A stretch of DNA of 37,094 nt. Origin: an uncultured Bacteroidales bacterium (GTDB taxonomy: Bacteria > Bacteroidota > Bacteroidia > Bacteroidales > Paludibacteraceae). Position 1 is the stretch's first letter, and each line of letters begins with the position of its first letter. Positions 1 to 8,777 of the stretch are shown piece by piece. Position numbers and translations under genes: made by a program. Below the pieces are notes generated by a model, which was given only the letters and a program-made list of their open reading frames with translations, was not told the origin of the DNA and did no database searches. The stretch spans positions 1 to 37,094 of the forward strand of contig CAMOJP010000012.1 of the NCBI GenBank assembly GCA_946617165.1, in the 5' to 3' direction.

Positions 1-165
1 AGTTGGTGAAGTCCCGGTGATGTCCCCCTTTGCTACGGGGGTTCGGCATAGTGCGGCTGCCGATAAGGGGCGAGTTAGTCGGCGGGAGCGAAGGTCATCG
101 AACGGGGATTAGCGCAAGCGTCGCTTGCTCAATGGTGAAATGGTGACGCTGCGCTTAATGGTGAA

Positions 166-193
166 AAGAGCACCGCTGACATGCGGTGCTCTT
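166..193 (-). terminator. Rho-independent terminator for the minus-strand OM protein gene
   Basis: Perfect 11-bp inverted repeat AAGAGCACCGC-TGACAT-GCGGTGCTCTT just past the stop of the 197..712 ORF. Read on the minus strand it runs into TTTTC. Confidence 0.75.
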
Positions 194-196
194 GGT

Positions 197-712
197 TTAG
201 AACGCGTAACGGACGGCAAGGACGAGCGACCAGTCCAAAGCGTGCATCTGACCTCCGTCTGCGAACAGTAATGCATAACCCGGGCGGAAGTCAAACGTGA
301 CAGCAATAGGAATATTGGCGGTCATCTCAAGACCGGCAATACCGTTAATACCGAACTTACCTGCCGGATTGCCACCTAAATCGGCGTAGCCGAGACTCGT
401 ACCGCCACCTCCGTAAAAACTGAGGTCCAAACCTCTGCCGCTGGTCAGCTTCTGCTCAAAAGCAAGGTTCACATTGTCCTGCAAACCCATGTAGCCGAAT
501 TGCATGGTACCTGTACCATTGCCGCTTCCTACAGTTCCAGGATTGAGGAACCAAACAAGGTCGTTTAAGAGCGTGAGGTGCTCCGTGAAATTAACTTTTA
601 ACGTCGGACCATACTCCAAGCCTGTCGCTAAACCGACTGCAATCTTATACGATCTCGCGGATACGGTAGTAGCTATCAAAGCTACAAAACATAAAGTGAA
701 GACTTTTTTCAT
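197..712 (-). CDS. Secreted outer-membrane beta-barrel-like protein
   Basis: 171-aa ORF with signal peptide MKKVFTLCFVALIATTVSARS, glycine/aromatic-rich alternating pattern and terminal VRYAF. 25 bp downstream of the RNase ORF on the same strand. Confidence 0.7.
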   Translation of the reverse strand: MKKVFTLCFVALIATTVSARSYKIAVGLATGLEYGPTLKVNFTEHLTLLNDLVWFLNPGTVGSGNGTGTMQFGYMGLQDNVNLAFEQKLTSGRGLDLSFYGGGGTSLGYADLGGNPAGKFGINGIAGLEMTANIPIAVTFDFRPGYALLFADGGQMHALDWSLVLAVRYAF

Positions 713-737
713 AATACACTTTTTTAATAGTTAGATA

Positions 738-2129
738 TTATAGTTTGTTAATTAGTTCAAAATCTATTTGACGCTTCTCTATATCTGCACGGAGCAGTTT
801 GACATGCAATCGGTCGCCGATGGTGAATGTTGTGCCCGTACGGTCACCAATAAGACGGAAATTCTTCGTGTCATTGAGCATGTAATCATCCTTCACCAGT
901 TCGGTGATATGAATAAGCCCCTCGCAACAGTTATCGTCCAAACGCACAAACAAACCGAAATCCGTTACGCTCACGATAGTGCCGTCAAACTCCTCGCCTA
1001 TATGGTCTGCCATCCAAATGGTCTGCATCTCTTTTACGGAAGCGCGTTCCTCCTGTTGCGCCAACTGCTCCATCTCGGAACAGTGCTCACACGCCTCTTC
1101 TAACCCATCAGGCGCAACGGCTGAACGAGTCCGCTCGCCTAAGATGAATTTAGCGACCAAACGATGCACCATCACATCCGGATAACGGCGAATAGGCGAA
1201 GTGAAATGGGTGTAGTAATCAAAAGCTAATCCGTAGTGCCCGATGTTCTTGGTGGAATAGACCGCTTTCGCCATCGCCCGAATAGTGAGCATCTCAATAA
1301 CAGACGAAGGAATAGTATCTCCAAATCGCTTGGTAAAAGCACCTACTTGCTCTAATTTCTCAGTATCGGGTTTATCGTGTATGCGGTAAACAAATTCATG
1401 TCCGCGTTTCCCCATCTCAGTGGCTATCGTTCTGTTGGCCAGCAACATAAACTCTTCAATCAGATGATTGGCATCAGTCGGTTTATGGAAGATAATCTTG
1501 ATAGGATGCTTGTTTTCGTCCAATTCAAACTGAACCTCTTCCTGTTCAATGTCCAAAGCACCATTTGCCATCCGCTCACGACGTAAAATATTGGCAAAAG
1601 CGTTGAGCTTCTTGAGTGCCGTTTCCAACTTGCAAGAGTGGCGCAAGAGTGGCGCAACCTCTGCTGAATCGTCCAATATGTTTTGAGCATCTTCATACGC
1701 CAACCGGAAATCGGAGCGAATAATCGTGCGGCAGATTTTATACTTCAGCACCTTGGCGTTATCGTCCATCGTGAAGATAACCGACATCGTCAGCTTGTCT
1801 TCGTCGGGACGGAGTGAGCACAGGTTATTGCACAATTCTTCGGGTAACATAGGTGCGACATGATCGACATAGTAGATGGAAGTCGCTTTCTCATATGCAG
1901 ATTTGTCAACCTCTGAACCGGACTGCACAAAATAGGTCACATCGGCAATATGTACCCCTATCTGATATGTGCCGTCTTCCTGTTCTGCAAAAGAAAGAGC
2001 ATCGTCAAAATCCTTGGCGTCCTTGGGGTCTATAGTGAAGGTGAACACCTCTCTCATGTCCCTTCGGCGGACTACCTCTTTTTGAAGGTCGGGCACGAAA
2101 AATTGCTGTATGTGAGTATCATTTTGCAT
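738..2129 (-). CDS. RNase R/RNB-family exoribonuclease, N-terminally short (RNB + S1 only)
   Basis: Translation contains TFTIDPKDAKDFDDALS, GVHIADVTYFV, HYGLAFDYYTHFTSPIRRYPDVMVHR and a C-terminal S1-like GTIVSVTDFGLFVRLDDNCCEGLIHI. The start is placed at the internal Met (MQNDTHIQQFF) because a promoter lies inside the longer ORF (738..2303). Confidence 0.88.
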   Translation of the reverse strand: MQNDTHIQQFFVPDLQKEVVRRRDMREVFTFTIDPKDAKDFDDALSFAEQEDGTYQIGVHIADVTYFVQSGSEVDKSAYEKATSIYYVDHVAPMLPEELCNNLCSLRPDEDKLTMSVIFTMDDNAKVLKYKICRTIIRSDFRLAYEDAQNILDDSAEVAPLLRHSCKLETALKKLNAFANILRRERMANGALDIEQEEVQFELDENKHPIKIIFHKPTDANHLIEEFMLLANRTIATEMGKRGHEFVYRIHDKPDTEKLEQVGAFTKRFGDTIPSSVIEMLTIRAMAKAVYSTKNIGHYGLAFDYYTHFTSPIRRYPDVMVHRLVAKFILGERTRSAVAPDGLEEACEHCSEMEQLAQQEERASVKEMQTIWMADHIGEEFDGTIVSVTDFGLFVRLDDNCCEGLIHITELVKDDYMLNDTKNFRLIGDRTGTTFTIGDRLHVKLLRADIEKRQIDFELINKL

Positions 2130-2139
2130 AAATCCGCTG

Positions 2140-2170
2140 CAAAAGTATAAAAATATTTGCGTATGTGCAA
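2140..2170 (-). promoter_or_regulatory. Bacteroidota sigma-A-type promoter for the RNase gene
   Basis: Minus strand: TTG (2168-2170), 20-bp spacer, TACTTTTG (2140-2147), matching TTG-N19/20-TAnnTTTG. Confidence 0.65.
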
Positions 2171-2187
2171 ATTTAATTGTATCTTTG
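2157..2187 (+). promoter_or_regulatory. Bacteroidota sigma-A-type promoter for alpha-glucan phosphorylase
   Basis: TTG (2157-2159), 20-bp spacer, TATCTTTG (2180-2187), about 60 bp upstream of the start. Confidence 0.7.
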
Positions 2188-2246
2188 CGCGCTTTTTTAC
2201 AGTAAAGGCAATAAGAATAGTATAAAAATATTAATAAAAATACATT

Positions 2247-4811
2247 ATGCAAGTAAAAGTAAGTGAAGTAAATCAACCAGCGTGGCATGAGATGATTATC
2301 CATGCCAATCTGCCTGAGAACTTGAAGAAACTGCAGGAAATCGCATACAACCTGTGGTGGGTGTGGAATTCCGATGCGAAGAATTTATTCCGCGACATTG
2401 ACATCGAAGCCTGGCATCGTGCTCAATCCAATCCTGTACAACTGCTCAATATCATCAGTTTTGAGCGTATGACAGAACTGAGCAACGACAAGACTTTTAT
2501 GAAGAAACTGGACGATGTCTATGCTGCCTTCCGCGCCTATATGGATGAACCGCGTGACACGAAAAAACCTTCTATTGCTTATTTCTCTATGGAATATGGG
2601 TTGACCCATGTCCTTAAAATCTATAGTGGCGGTCTGGGAATCTTGGCAGGCGACTACCTCAAAGAGGCGTCCGACTGCAATGTGGATATGACCGCTATCG
2701 GCTTCCTCTATCGTTATGGCTATTTCACACAGACCCTTTCTCCCGAAGGACAGCAGATTGCCAATTACGAGGCTCAAAACTTCCAGAACTTGCCTATGGA
2801 GCAAGTGAAGAACGCCGACGGAACACCGATGGTTATTGATGTTCCCTATCCGGATCGTTTCGTACACGCCTATCTGTGGCGCGTAGCTGTTGGACGTATC
2901 AGCCTCTATCTGCTTGATACCGATAATGAACTTAACAGCGAATGGGACCGCTCTATCACCCACCAGCTCTATGGCGGTGACTGGGAAAACCGTATCAAAC
3001 AGGAGATTCTGCTCGGTATCGGAGGTACACTCGCACTTAAGAAACTGGGTATCAAGAAGGACGTGTACCACTGCAACGAGGGGCACGCCGCACTCATGGG
3101 ACTGCAACGTCTTGTGGATTATGTACAAGAGGAAGGACTGACCTTTGACGAGGCTAAAGAAGTGGTACGCGCAAGCGGCCTGTACACATGCCATACTCCT
3201 GTACCTGCAGGCCACGACTACTTCGAGGAAGGCTTGTTCTACAAATATATGAGCGAGTATCCGGCTAAGTTAGGTATCGAATGGGATGACCTGATTGGCT
3301 TGGGACGTCAGAACCCGGAAGATAAAAGCGAGAAGTTCTCTATGTCTGTCTTTGCTCTCAATACCTGCCAGGAAGCGAACGGCGTATCGTGGCTACATGG
3401 CGAAGTGAGCAAGAAAATGTTCGCGCCTGTATGGCCCGGATACTTCCCGGAAGAACTGCATGTGGATTACGTAACGAACGGCGTTCATATGCCTACATGG
3501 GCAGCATCAGAGTGGAAAACCGTGTATAACGCTAAATTCCCGCAAGGTTGGTGGAAAGACCAGTCAAACCTCAATATGTGGAAAGCCTATAACGATATCC
3601 CGGACGAGGAGATTTGGGCTACCCGTATGCAACTCAAACAGAAACTTATTGACTATATCAAAGTGCAGTTCCGCGAGGACTGGATGAAGAGCCAGGGGGA
3701 TCCCGCACGTATCGTTCGCGCACTCAACGAAATGAATGCCAATACCCTCATTATCGGTTTCGGTCGTCGTTTCGCAACCTACAAACGTGCCCATCTGCTC
3801 TTTACGGATCTGGAGCGCTTGGATAAACTGGTTAATAACCCGAACTATCCCGTTCAGTTCCTGTTCACCGGTAAAGCTCACCCGGCTGATGGCGCAGGAC
3901 AAGGACTTATCAAACGTATTATTGAGATTAGCCGTATGCCGCAGTTCTTAGGTAAGATTATCTTCCTTGAGAACTATGATATGCGCTTGGCTAAACGTCT
4001 GGTGAGCGGTGTGGATATATGGCTCAATACACCAACCCGTCCGCTTGAGGCTTCCGGTACATCCGGCGAAAAAGCACAGATGAACGGAGTATTGAACTTC
4101 TCCGTACTGGACGGTTGGTGGCTGGAAGGTTACGTGGAAGGTGCAGGTTGGGCTTTGACCGACAAACGTACCTACGAGAATCAGGCTCACCAAGACCAAT
4201 TGGATGCCGCTACAATCTATCAGATGCTCGAGAGCGAAATCATTCCGATGTACTACTCCAAGAACGCTAAAGGCTACTCGCCGCAATGGGTTCAGACAAT
4301 TAAGAACTCCGTCACCAAAATCACTCCGCGCTTTACCACAAAGCGTATGATGGACGACTATTTTGCCAAATTCTACAACAAACTGGCTAAACGTCACGCT
4401 ATGCTTGAGGCGGACAACTTCAAGAAAGCAAAAGAACTGGCTGCTTGGAAAGAAGATGTGGCTTCCAAGTGGGACAAGATCGAAGTTATCAAAGCGGGTT
4501 ATAGCGATGTATATAATCAGCCAAATGTCGGCGACACACTCGGCTTCCAGGCAGAGATTGATATCAAAGACATCCAGGATAAGAACAGTATCGGAGTTGA
4601 GTTGGTTGCTATCCGCACCTCTCTCCACAACAACGACAAACTCTATGCGACCAAACCGCTTAAACTCGTTAAAGTGGAAGGAAGTCACCTGTTCTTTGAA
4701 TTGCCGTATCAGCTCAACTATGCCGGCGGTATGAAATTCGCTATGCGTATGTATCCGCAGCATGAACTGCTGCCGCATCGGATGGACTTCGCATACGTTC
4801 GTTGGATGTAA
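2247..4811 (+). CDS. glgP: Alpha-glucan (glycogen/maltodextrin) phosphorylase family protein
   Basis: 854-aa ORF with AYFSMEYGLTHVLKIYSGGLGILAGDYLKEASD, FGRRFATYKRAHLL, FTGKAHPADGAGQGLIKRI and NTPTRPLEASGTSGEKAQMNGVLNFSVLDGWW, characteristic of the alpha-glucan phosphorylase family. Confidence 0.93.
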   Translation: MQVKVSEVNQPAWHEMIIHANLPENLKKLQEIAYNLWWVWNSDAKNLFRDIDIEAWHRAQSNPVQLLNIISFERMTELSNDKTFMKKLDDVYAAFRAYMDEPRDTKKPSIAYFSMEYGLTHVLKIYSGGLGILAGDYLKEASDCNVDMTAIGFLYRYGYFTQTLSPEGQQIANYEAQNFQNLPMEQVKNADGTPMVIDVPYPDRFVHAYLWRVAVGRISLYLLDTDNELNSEWDRSITHQLYGGDWENRIKQEILLGIGGTLALKKLGIKKDVYHCNEGHAALMGLQRLVDYVQEEGLTFDEAKEVVRASGLYTCHTPVPAGHDYFEEGLFYKYMSEYPAKLGIEWDDLIGLGRQNPEDKSEKFSMSVFALNTCQEANGVSWLHGEVSKKMFAPVWPGYFPEELHVDYVTNGVHMPTWAASEWKTVYNAKFPQGWWKDQSNLNMWKAYNDIPDEEIWATRMQLKQKLIDYIKVQFREDWMKSQGDPARIVRALNEMNANTLIIGFGRRFATYKRAHLLFTDLERLDKLVNNPNYPVQFLFTGKAHPADGAGQGLIKRIIEISRMPQFLGKIIFLENYDMRLAKRLVSGVDIWLNTPTRPLEASGTSGEKAQMNGVLNFSVLDGWWLEGYVEGAGWALTDKRTYENQAHQDQLDAATIYQMLESEIIPMYYSKNAKGYSPQWVQTIKNSVTKITPRFTTKRMMDDYFAKFYNKLAKRHAMLEADNFKKAKELAAWKEDVASKWDKIEVIKAGYSDVYNQPNVGDTLGFQAEIDIKDIQDKNSIGVELVAIRTSLHNNDKLYATKPLKLVKVEGSHLFFELPYQLNYAGGMKFAMRMYPQHELLPHRMDFAYVRWM

Positions 4812-4835
4812 GAAGAATAGGATTAATAACACAAT

Positions 4836-6023
4836 ATGAACAAGAGATTAACATTAGTAATAGCAACCGCTATTTGTGCGTGCAACCTCTTCGCTCAGAC
4901 GCTTTACGACGCTATGGGACCGGTTCCCATAGCGGTATGTAAAGTGGCTCCTCTGCCCAAAGCACAAGCTGAGGCTAAAGCGCAGTTAGAAAAAGAAAAA
5001 GCACGCAAACTCATCAAACAAGGGATGTCTATCCCCGCTGTGGATGCCAAAGTGTTAGCCAGTAAAAACAAGTATGTTACGAACGGTAACGGTGTCTATC
5101 GCCTCACGCTTGATCCGAAAGGAGTGACCGTCAAACTGCCTGTTTATACCATTAAAAACACCTCTCACGGACAAGAGGGCGTGAAAAGCGGTAACGAGAA
5201 GTTTAACGTCAAGAAAGACCGTATCTCAAGTGCTGTCATTTCCGGCGGACAATACATCCAAATCGTTAACCGCAACGATAAGAAATGTAATATGGACGAG
5301 TTCATCTTTGAGGCGGATAACAAGGCTGTCAAGATGAATGGCAATAAGATTGAACTCCAAGTCCCCGTACTCCATATCGCTGCCGGAATGTATCCGTCTG
5401 ACTATAAAATCACATGTATCCATGAACCGTCCGCAGCGAAGTATATCTTCGACTTGCACATGGACTGGCGTGAGGAGATCTCCTGCAGCGGTGCTGATGG
5501 CGCGTATAGCTTTGATGTGTTCCCGAGCGACACCTTCCCGGATTTGGCACTCATGTGCAATCTCAATAGTAAAGAACTCGAAGTGGTCAGACTGCCGTTT
5601 ACGTTTGCTGCAGATGGGTACGCCGGCTCGGATGGACGCCGGGGCGTGAATGGCGCGAACGGAAAGAACGAATCGGAATATACCGATAGTGACGGTAAAA
5701 AACACTATATCAAAGGTACTTGCGGCAAGCCCGGAGAGGATGGCCACCCGGGCTCAGACGGTACCGATGGAGGTACGTTCCTTTTCTGCGTGAGTGATGC
5801 TCTGCTTAACAGCTTCGGATTGGAAGCCGTCTCAGCCACTGTTGATGGCGGCAAAGGCGGTAAAGGAGGTGCCGGAGGCAAAGGGGGAAGACACGGCGAA
5901 GGAAGCGGATGCTCCGGTAAGGCGGCTGACGGGAAAACAGGTGCTAACGGTAAAGACGGTAAAAGAGGAGACTTCCTTTACCTGATAACGGATGTTAACG
6001 AATTCTATTACTCAATACCCTAA
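4836..6023 (+). CDS. Secreted protein with C-terminal collagen-like glycine repeats
   Basis: 395-aa ORF with signal peptide MNKRLTLVIATAICACNLFAQ. Gly-X-Y-like tracts: GYAGSDGRRGVNGANGKN, GKPGEDGHPGSDGTDGG, GGKGGKGGAGGKGGRHGEG and GKTGANGKDGKRGD. Confidence 0.75.
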   Translation: MNKRLTLVIATAICACNLFAQTLYDAMGPVPIAVCKVAPLPKAQAEAKAQLEKEKARKLIKQGMSIPAVDAKVLASKNKYVTNGNGVYRLTLDPKGVTVKLPVYTIKNTSHGQEGVKSGNEKFNVKKDRISSAVISGGQYIQIVNRNDKKCNMDEFIFEADNKAVKMNGNKIELQVPVLHIAAGMYPSDYKITCIHEPSAAKYIFDLHMDWREEISCSGADGAYSFDVFPSDTFPDLALMCNLNSKELEVVRLPFTFAADGYAGSDGRRGVNGANGKNESEYTDSDGKKHYIKGTCGKPGEDGHPGSDGTDGGTFLFCVSDALLNSFGLEAVSATVDGGKGGKGGAGGKGGRHGEGSGCSGKAADGKTGANGKDGKRGDFLYLITDVNEFYYSIP

Positions 6024-6026
6024 GAT

Positions 6027-7340
6027 ATGAAAAGACTGTTTATTATATCAATAAGTGCTATCTTTGCGGTAGTGAGTTGGGCGCAGACGAATAATATCAA
6101 TACACCCTATTATCGTAATGCGCTTACCAGTATGATGATTTATCATCCCGAAGACGAATTCGGATATGATGTATATAAGATATTCTCACACCTCCCTGCG
6201 TTGGAGAAGTTTGATAATCACGACGTCGACCTGCGTGTAATAAATAACGATGCCGTAACCGGTGTGCAAGGTAAGGACAAAGGCTTCCATCGCCAGCAAT
6301 ATGGTGGCAGTATGGTGCTTACGGCTGCCGAGAAAAACAAAAATGCCGTCGTTATAGAGAAACTGCTCAACGATGCCCAGATGGGTAAGCGTATGGTAGC
6401 TAAGTGGTTTAACCTGCAGGGGAACTCCGTTGACTCTGCCACCTTCTCCACCAAAGTGCTCGAGAGCCGCTCGGATTATAACGTAACTATTTCTGAAGCC
6501 ATTATGGCGCGCTATACGACGGAAGGCATTAACGTGCTGCAGACTGTAAGCAACGACCTGATTGAGCACTCGTTCATTTTGGTGAGCGACATGACCTATA
6601 TCACGGCTGAGCAGCGCGCTGAGGTGGGTAAGAAAGTGCTTGCAGGGCTCGGAGAGGTCTTCGATGCGGTGTTTACAGGTTCTAACTTAGGAGACCACGC
6701 AGCTCGACTTGGGGAGGAGATAGCGGACAGCTTTACAGGATTTAAGGTGATGACGCATAGTTATCTCTTCCAGTTGGAATGGAACGACAGTATATCGAAT
6801 ATCTTCTATACGAAATACTATACCCAGACTCCTAATCCCGAGCGTATAAAGGCATTCCTTGCCGACAAATCGCTCTTTAAAGTGAAATACCTCGGAGCAG
6901 AGTCGTCGGTATATGAGAAGACGCAAAAGAAAGGCAAATATACCCGCACGGGCTTGCTCGAACTCATTACACGCCGCTCAATTGATAAGAATATTGCCGA
7001 GTTACAAAGCCAGTATGAAGCTTTCCGTATCAAAACACCTATAATGGGAGCGGAGTACAATAATAAAGGTAAACTATTAGGCTATCGGGCCTTGGTGGGA
7101 CAAAAAGAAGGCGTGAGCGAAGGACGTAAATACGAGGTCATCGAAACCGTTATTGATGCCAAAGGGCGTGTCAGGTACAATCGCGTAGCTACCATCAAAC
7201 CGGTGACTAACCAAATTTGGGATAACCGATTCAATGCCCTGCTGGAGAATGATGTGGACGGTACAGAGGGAACTCTGTTTACAGTAGTGAGCTCTGTCAA
7301 ACAGATTCAACCCGGTATGTTAATCAGAGAACAAAAATAA
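6027..7340 (+). CDS. Secreted protein of unknown function
   Basis: 437-aa ORF with signal peptide MKRLFIISISAIFAVVSWAQ; 3-bp gap to the upstream gene. Confidence 0.75.
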   Translation: MKRLFIISISAIFAVVSWAQTNNINTPYYRNALTSMMIYHPEDEFGYDVYKIFSHLPALEKFDNHDVDLRVINNDAVTGVQGKDKGFHRQQYGGSMVLTAAEKNKNAVVIEKLLNDAQMGKRMVAKWFNLQGNSVDSATFSTKVLESRSDYNVTISEAIMARYTTEGINVLQTVSNDLIEHSFILVSDMTYITAEQRAEVGKKVLAGLGEVFDAVFTGSNLGDHAARLGEEIADSFTGFKVMTHSYLFQLEWNDSISNIFYTKYYTQTPNPERIKAFLADKSLFKVKYLGAESSVYEKTQKKGKYTRTGLLELITRRSIDKNIAELQSQYEAFRIKTPIMGAEYNNKGKLLGYRALVGQKEGVSEGRKYEVIETVIDAKGRVRYNRVATIKPVTNQIWDNRFNALLENDVDGTEGTLFTVVSSVKQIQPGMLIREQK

Positions 7341-7359
7341 CCTATAAAAACAATCAGTT

Positions 7360-8769
7360 ATGAGAAAGATTCTTACTCTACTTGCAGTCGCATTGTGTAT
7401 ATTCGGTGCTTCTGCCCAACAGAAGAAAGCAGACAAACAAACGGCTCAGTGGCGTTACGAAATCCAACCTGTAATAGGTGAAGCCGCGCAAGGGTCTGCA
7501 TTGGTTCGTGTTTGGACCTATTCCAAAAGCAACAAAGTGGCTGTTTCCCAAGCCGCTAAAAACGCTGTTCACGGTATCATGTTCATGGGCTATCCCGCTT
7601 CTAATGACGGAACACGTATTGTAGGACGTGAGCCGATTATTGCTGACCCTGCTATCGAAGAAGCTAACGCCGAGTACTTCGAACAGTTCTTCAAAGAGGG
7701 GGGCGCATACCAACGTTATGTGTCCTTCGTGAATAATGGAGTCCCTGACCAAATCCTTAAAGTAAACAAAGAGTACAAGATCGGCATCACTGTTGTTGTC
7801 CTTGTTGACCAACTTCGTGAGCGCCTTGAAGCCGACGGCATCATCGCAACAACAGCTACCGTACAAGGTAAAATGCCTACCGTAATGATCGTCCCGAGCA
7901 AAGTGTATTGTAATAATCACAAATGCTTGAAAACCTACAATAACCAGGGCGTAACCGAATATATAGCAGATTATGACAAAGCCTTGCTGGATAACGAACT
8001 TAATCAGGCTATCACAGCACTCAACGCCCGCCTTACCTCTCGCGGTTTCGAGGTGAAGAACCTTAGTTCGGCTCTCGCAACGCTGAAAACCGAGAAGGCG
8101 GAGAACGCTGTCATGATGAGCATTGAAGGTGGGGCTTCCGTTGCCGAGACACCGATTGATGTGTTACGCCGCGTGGCGCAGGCTGATATCTGGATTGAGA
8201 TTAACTGGACGGAGAACGTAATCAAAGGCGGAAGTGAGAAAACACTCACTTTCTCGATGAGCGCCATCGACGCTTATACCGACTTCGTAGTAGGTGGTAT
8301 TCCTCCTACCACAAGCCATAACTCCTATAGCAGCAATTTCAACATCCCCCTGATGATTGAGTCCGCTATACAAGGGCAGTTCGATCCGTTCTGCAACACG
8401 ATGGTTGATTATTTCAAGACCCTCGCTGCCAAAGGACGTGCTATCAAAGTACGTGTACTGTGCTGGGACGATTGGGATGGCAACCTCATGGAAGAATACG
8501 ACGGCGACGAACTCAATGAAATCATTGAGGATTGGCTCGCTGATAACACTGTCAAAGGTAAGTTCGGCGCACCGAGCATCAGCCCATCAGGAAAAATGAT
8601 GACTATCGAACAAGTGCGTATGCCGCTTACAGATAATAAGGGTCGCGACAATGACCCGCGTCGTTGGGCTCGTGGACTGAGAACCAAACTTAAAGACGAC
8701 TATTCTATTCCTGCTAATATCTCTACTAAGGGATTAGGCGAACTGTTAATTGTTGTTGGTAGTAAATAA
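7360..8769 (+). CDS. Secreted DUF6175-like protein with an additional N-terminal domain
   Basis: 469-aa ORF with signal peptide MRKILTLLAVALCIFGASAQ. The C-terminal part (VMIVPSKVYCN... EYDGDELNEIIEDWLADNTVKG... EQVRMPLTDNKGRDNDPRRWARGLR) resembles the DUF6175 family from memory; not searched. Confidence 0.7.
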   Translation: MRKILTLLAVALCIFGASAQQKKADKQTAQWRYEIQPVIGEAAQGSALVRVWTYSKSNKVAVSQAAKNAVHGIMFMGYPASNDGTRIVGREPIIADPAIEEANAEYFEQFFKEGGAYQRYVSFVNNGVPDQILKVNKEYKIGITVVVLVDQLRERLEADGIIATTATVQGKMPTVMIVPSKVYCNNHKCLKTYNNQGVTEYIADYDKALLDNELNQAITALNARLTSRGFEVKNLSSALATLKTEKAENAVMMSIEGGASVAETPIDVLRRVAQADIWIEINWTENVIKGGSEKTLTFSMSAIDAYTDFVVGGIPPTTSHNSYSSNFNIPLMIESAIQGQFDPFCNTMVDYFKTLAAKGRAIKVRVLCWDDWDGNLMEEYDGDELNEIIEDWLADNTVKGKFGAPSISPSGKMMTIEQVRMPLTDNKGRDNDPRRWARGLRTKLKDDYSIPANISTKGLGELLIVVGSK

Positions 8770-8777
8770 TTGAACCT

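Noticed and set aside
2130-2303. 58-aa N-terminal extension of the RNase ORF
   Set aside because: The promoter for the gene lies inside it, it covers the divergent glgP promoter, and its composition does not resemble RNase R cold-shock domains.
2385-3215. 276-aa minus-strand ORF opposite glgP
   Set aside because: Antisense to a strongly supported phosphorylase CDS; no signal peptide or family motif; typical shadow ORF.
3948-4832. 294-aa minus-strand ORF opposite the glgP 3' end
   Set aside because: Shadow ORF from codon bias on the opposite strand; no recognisable motifs.
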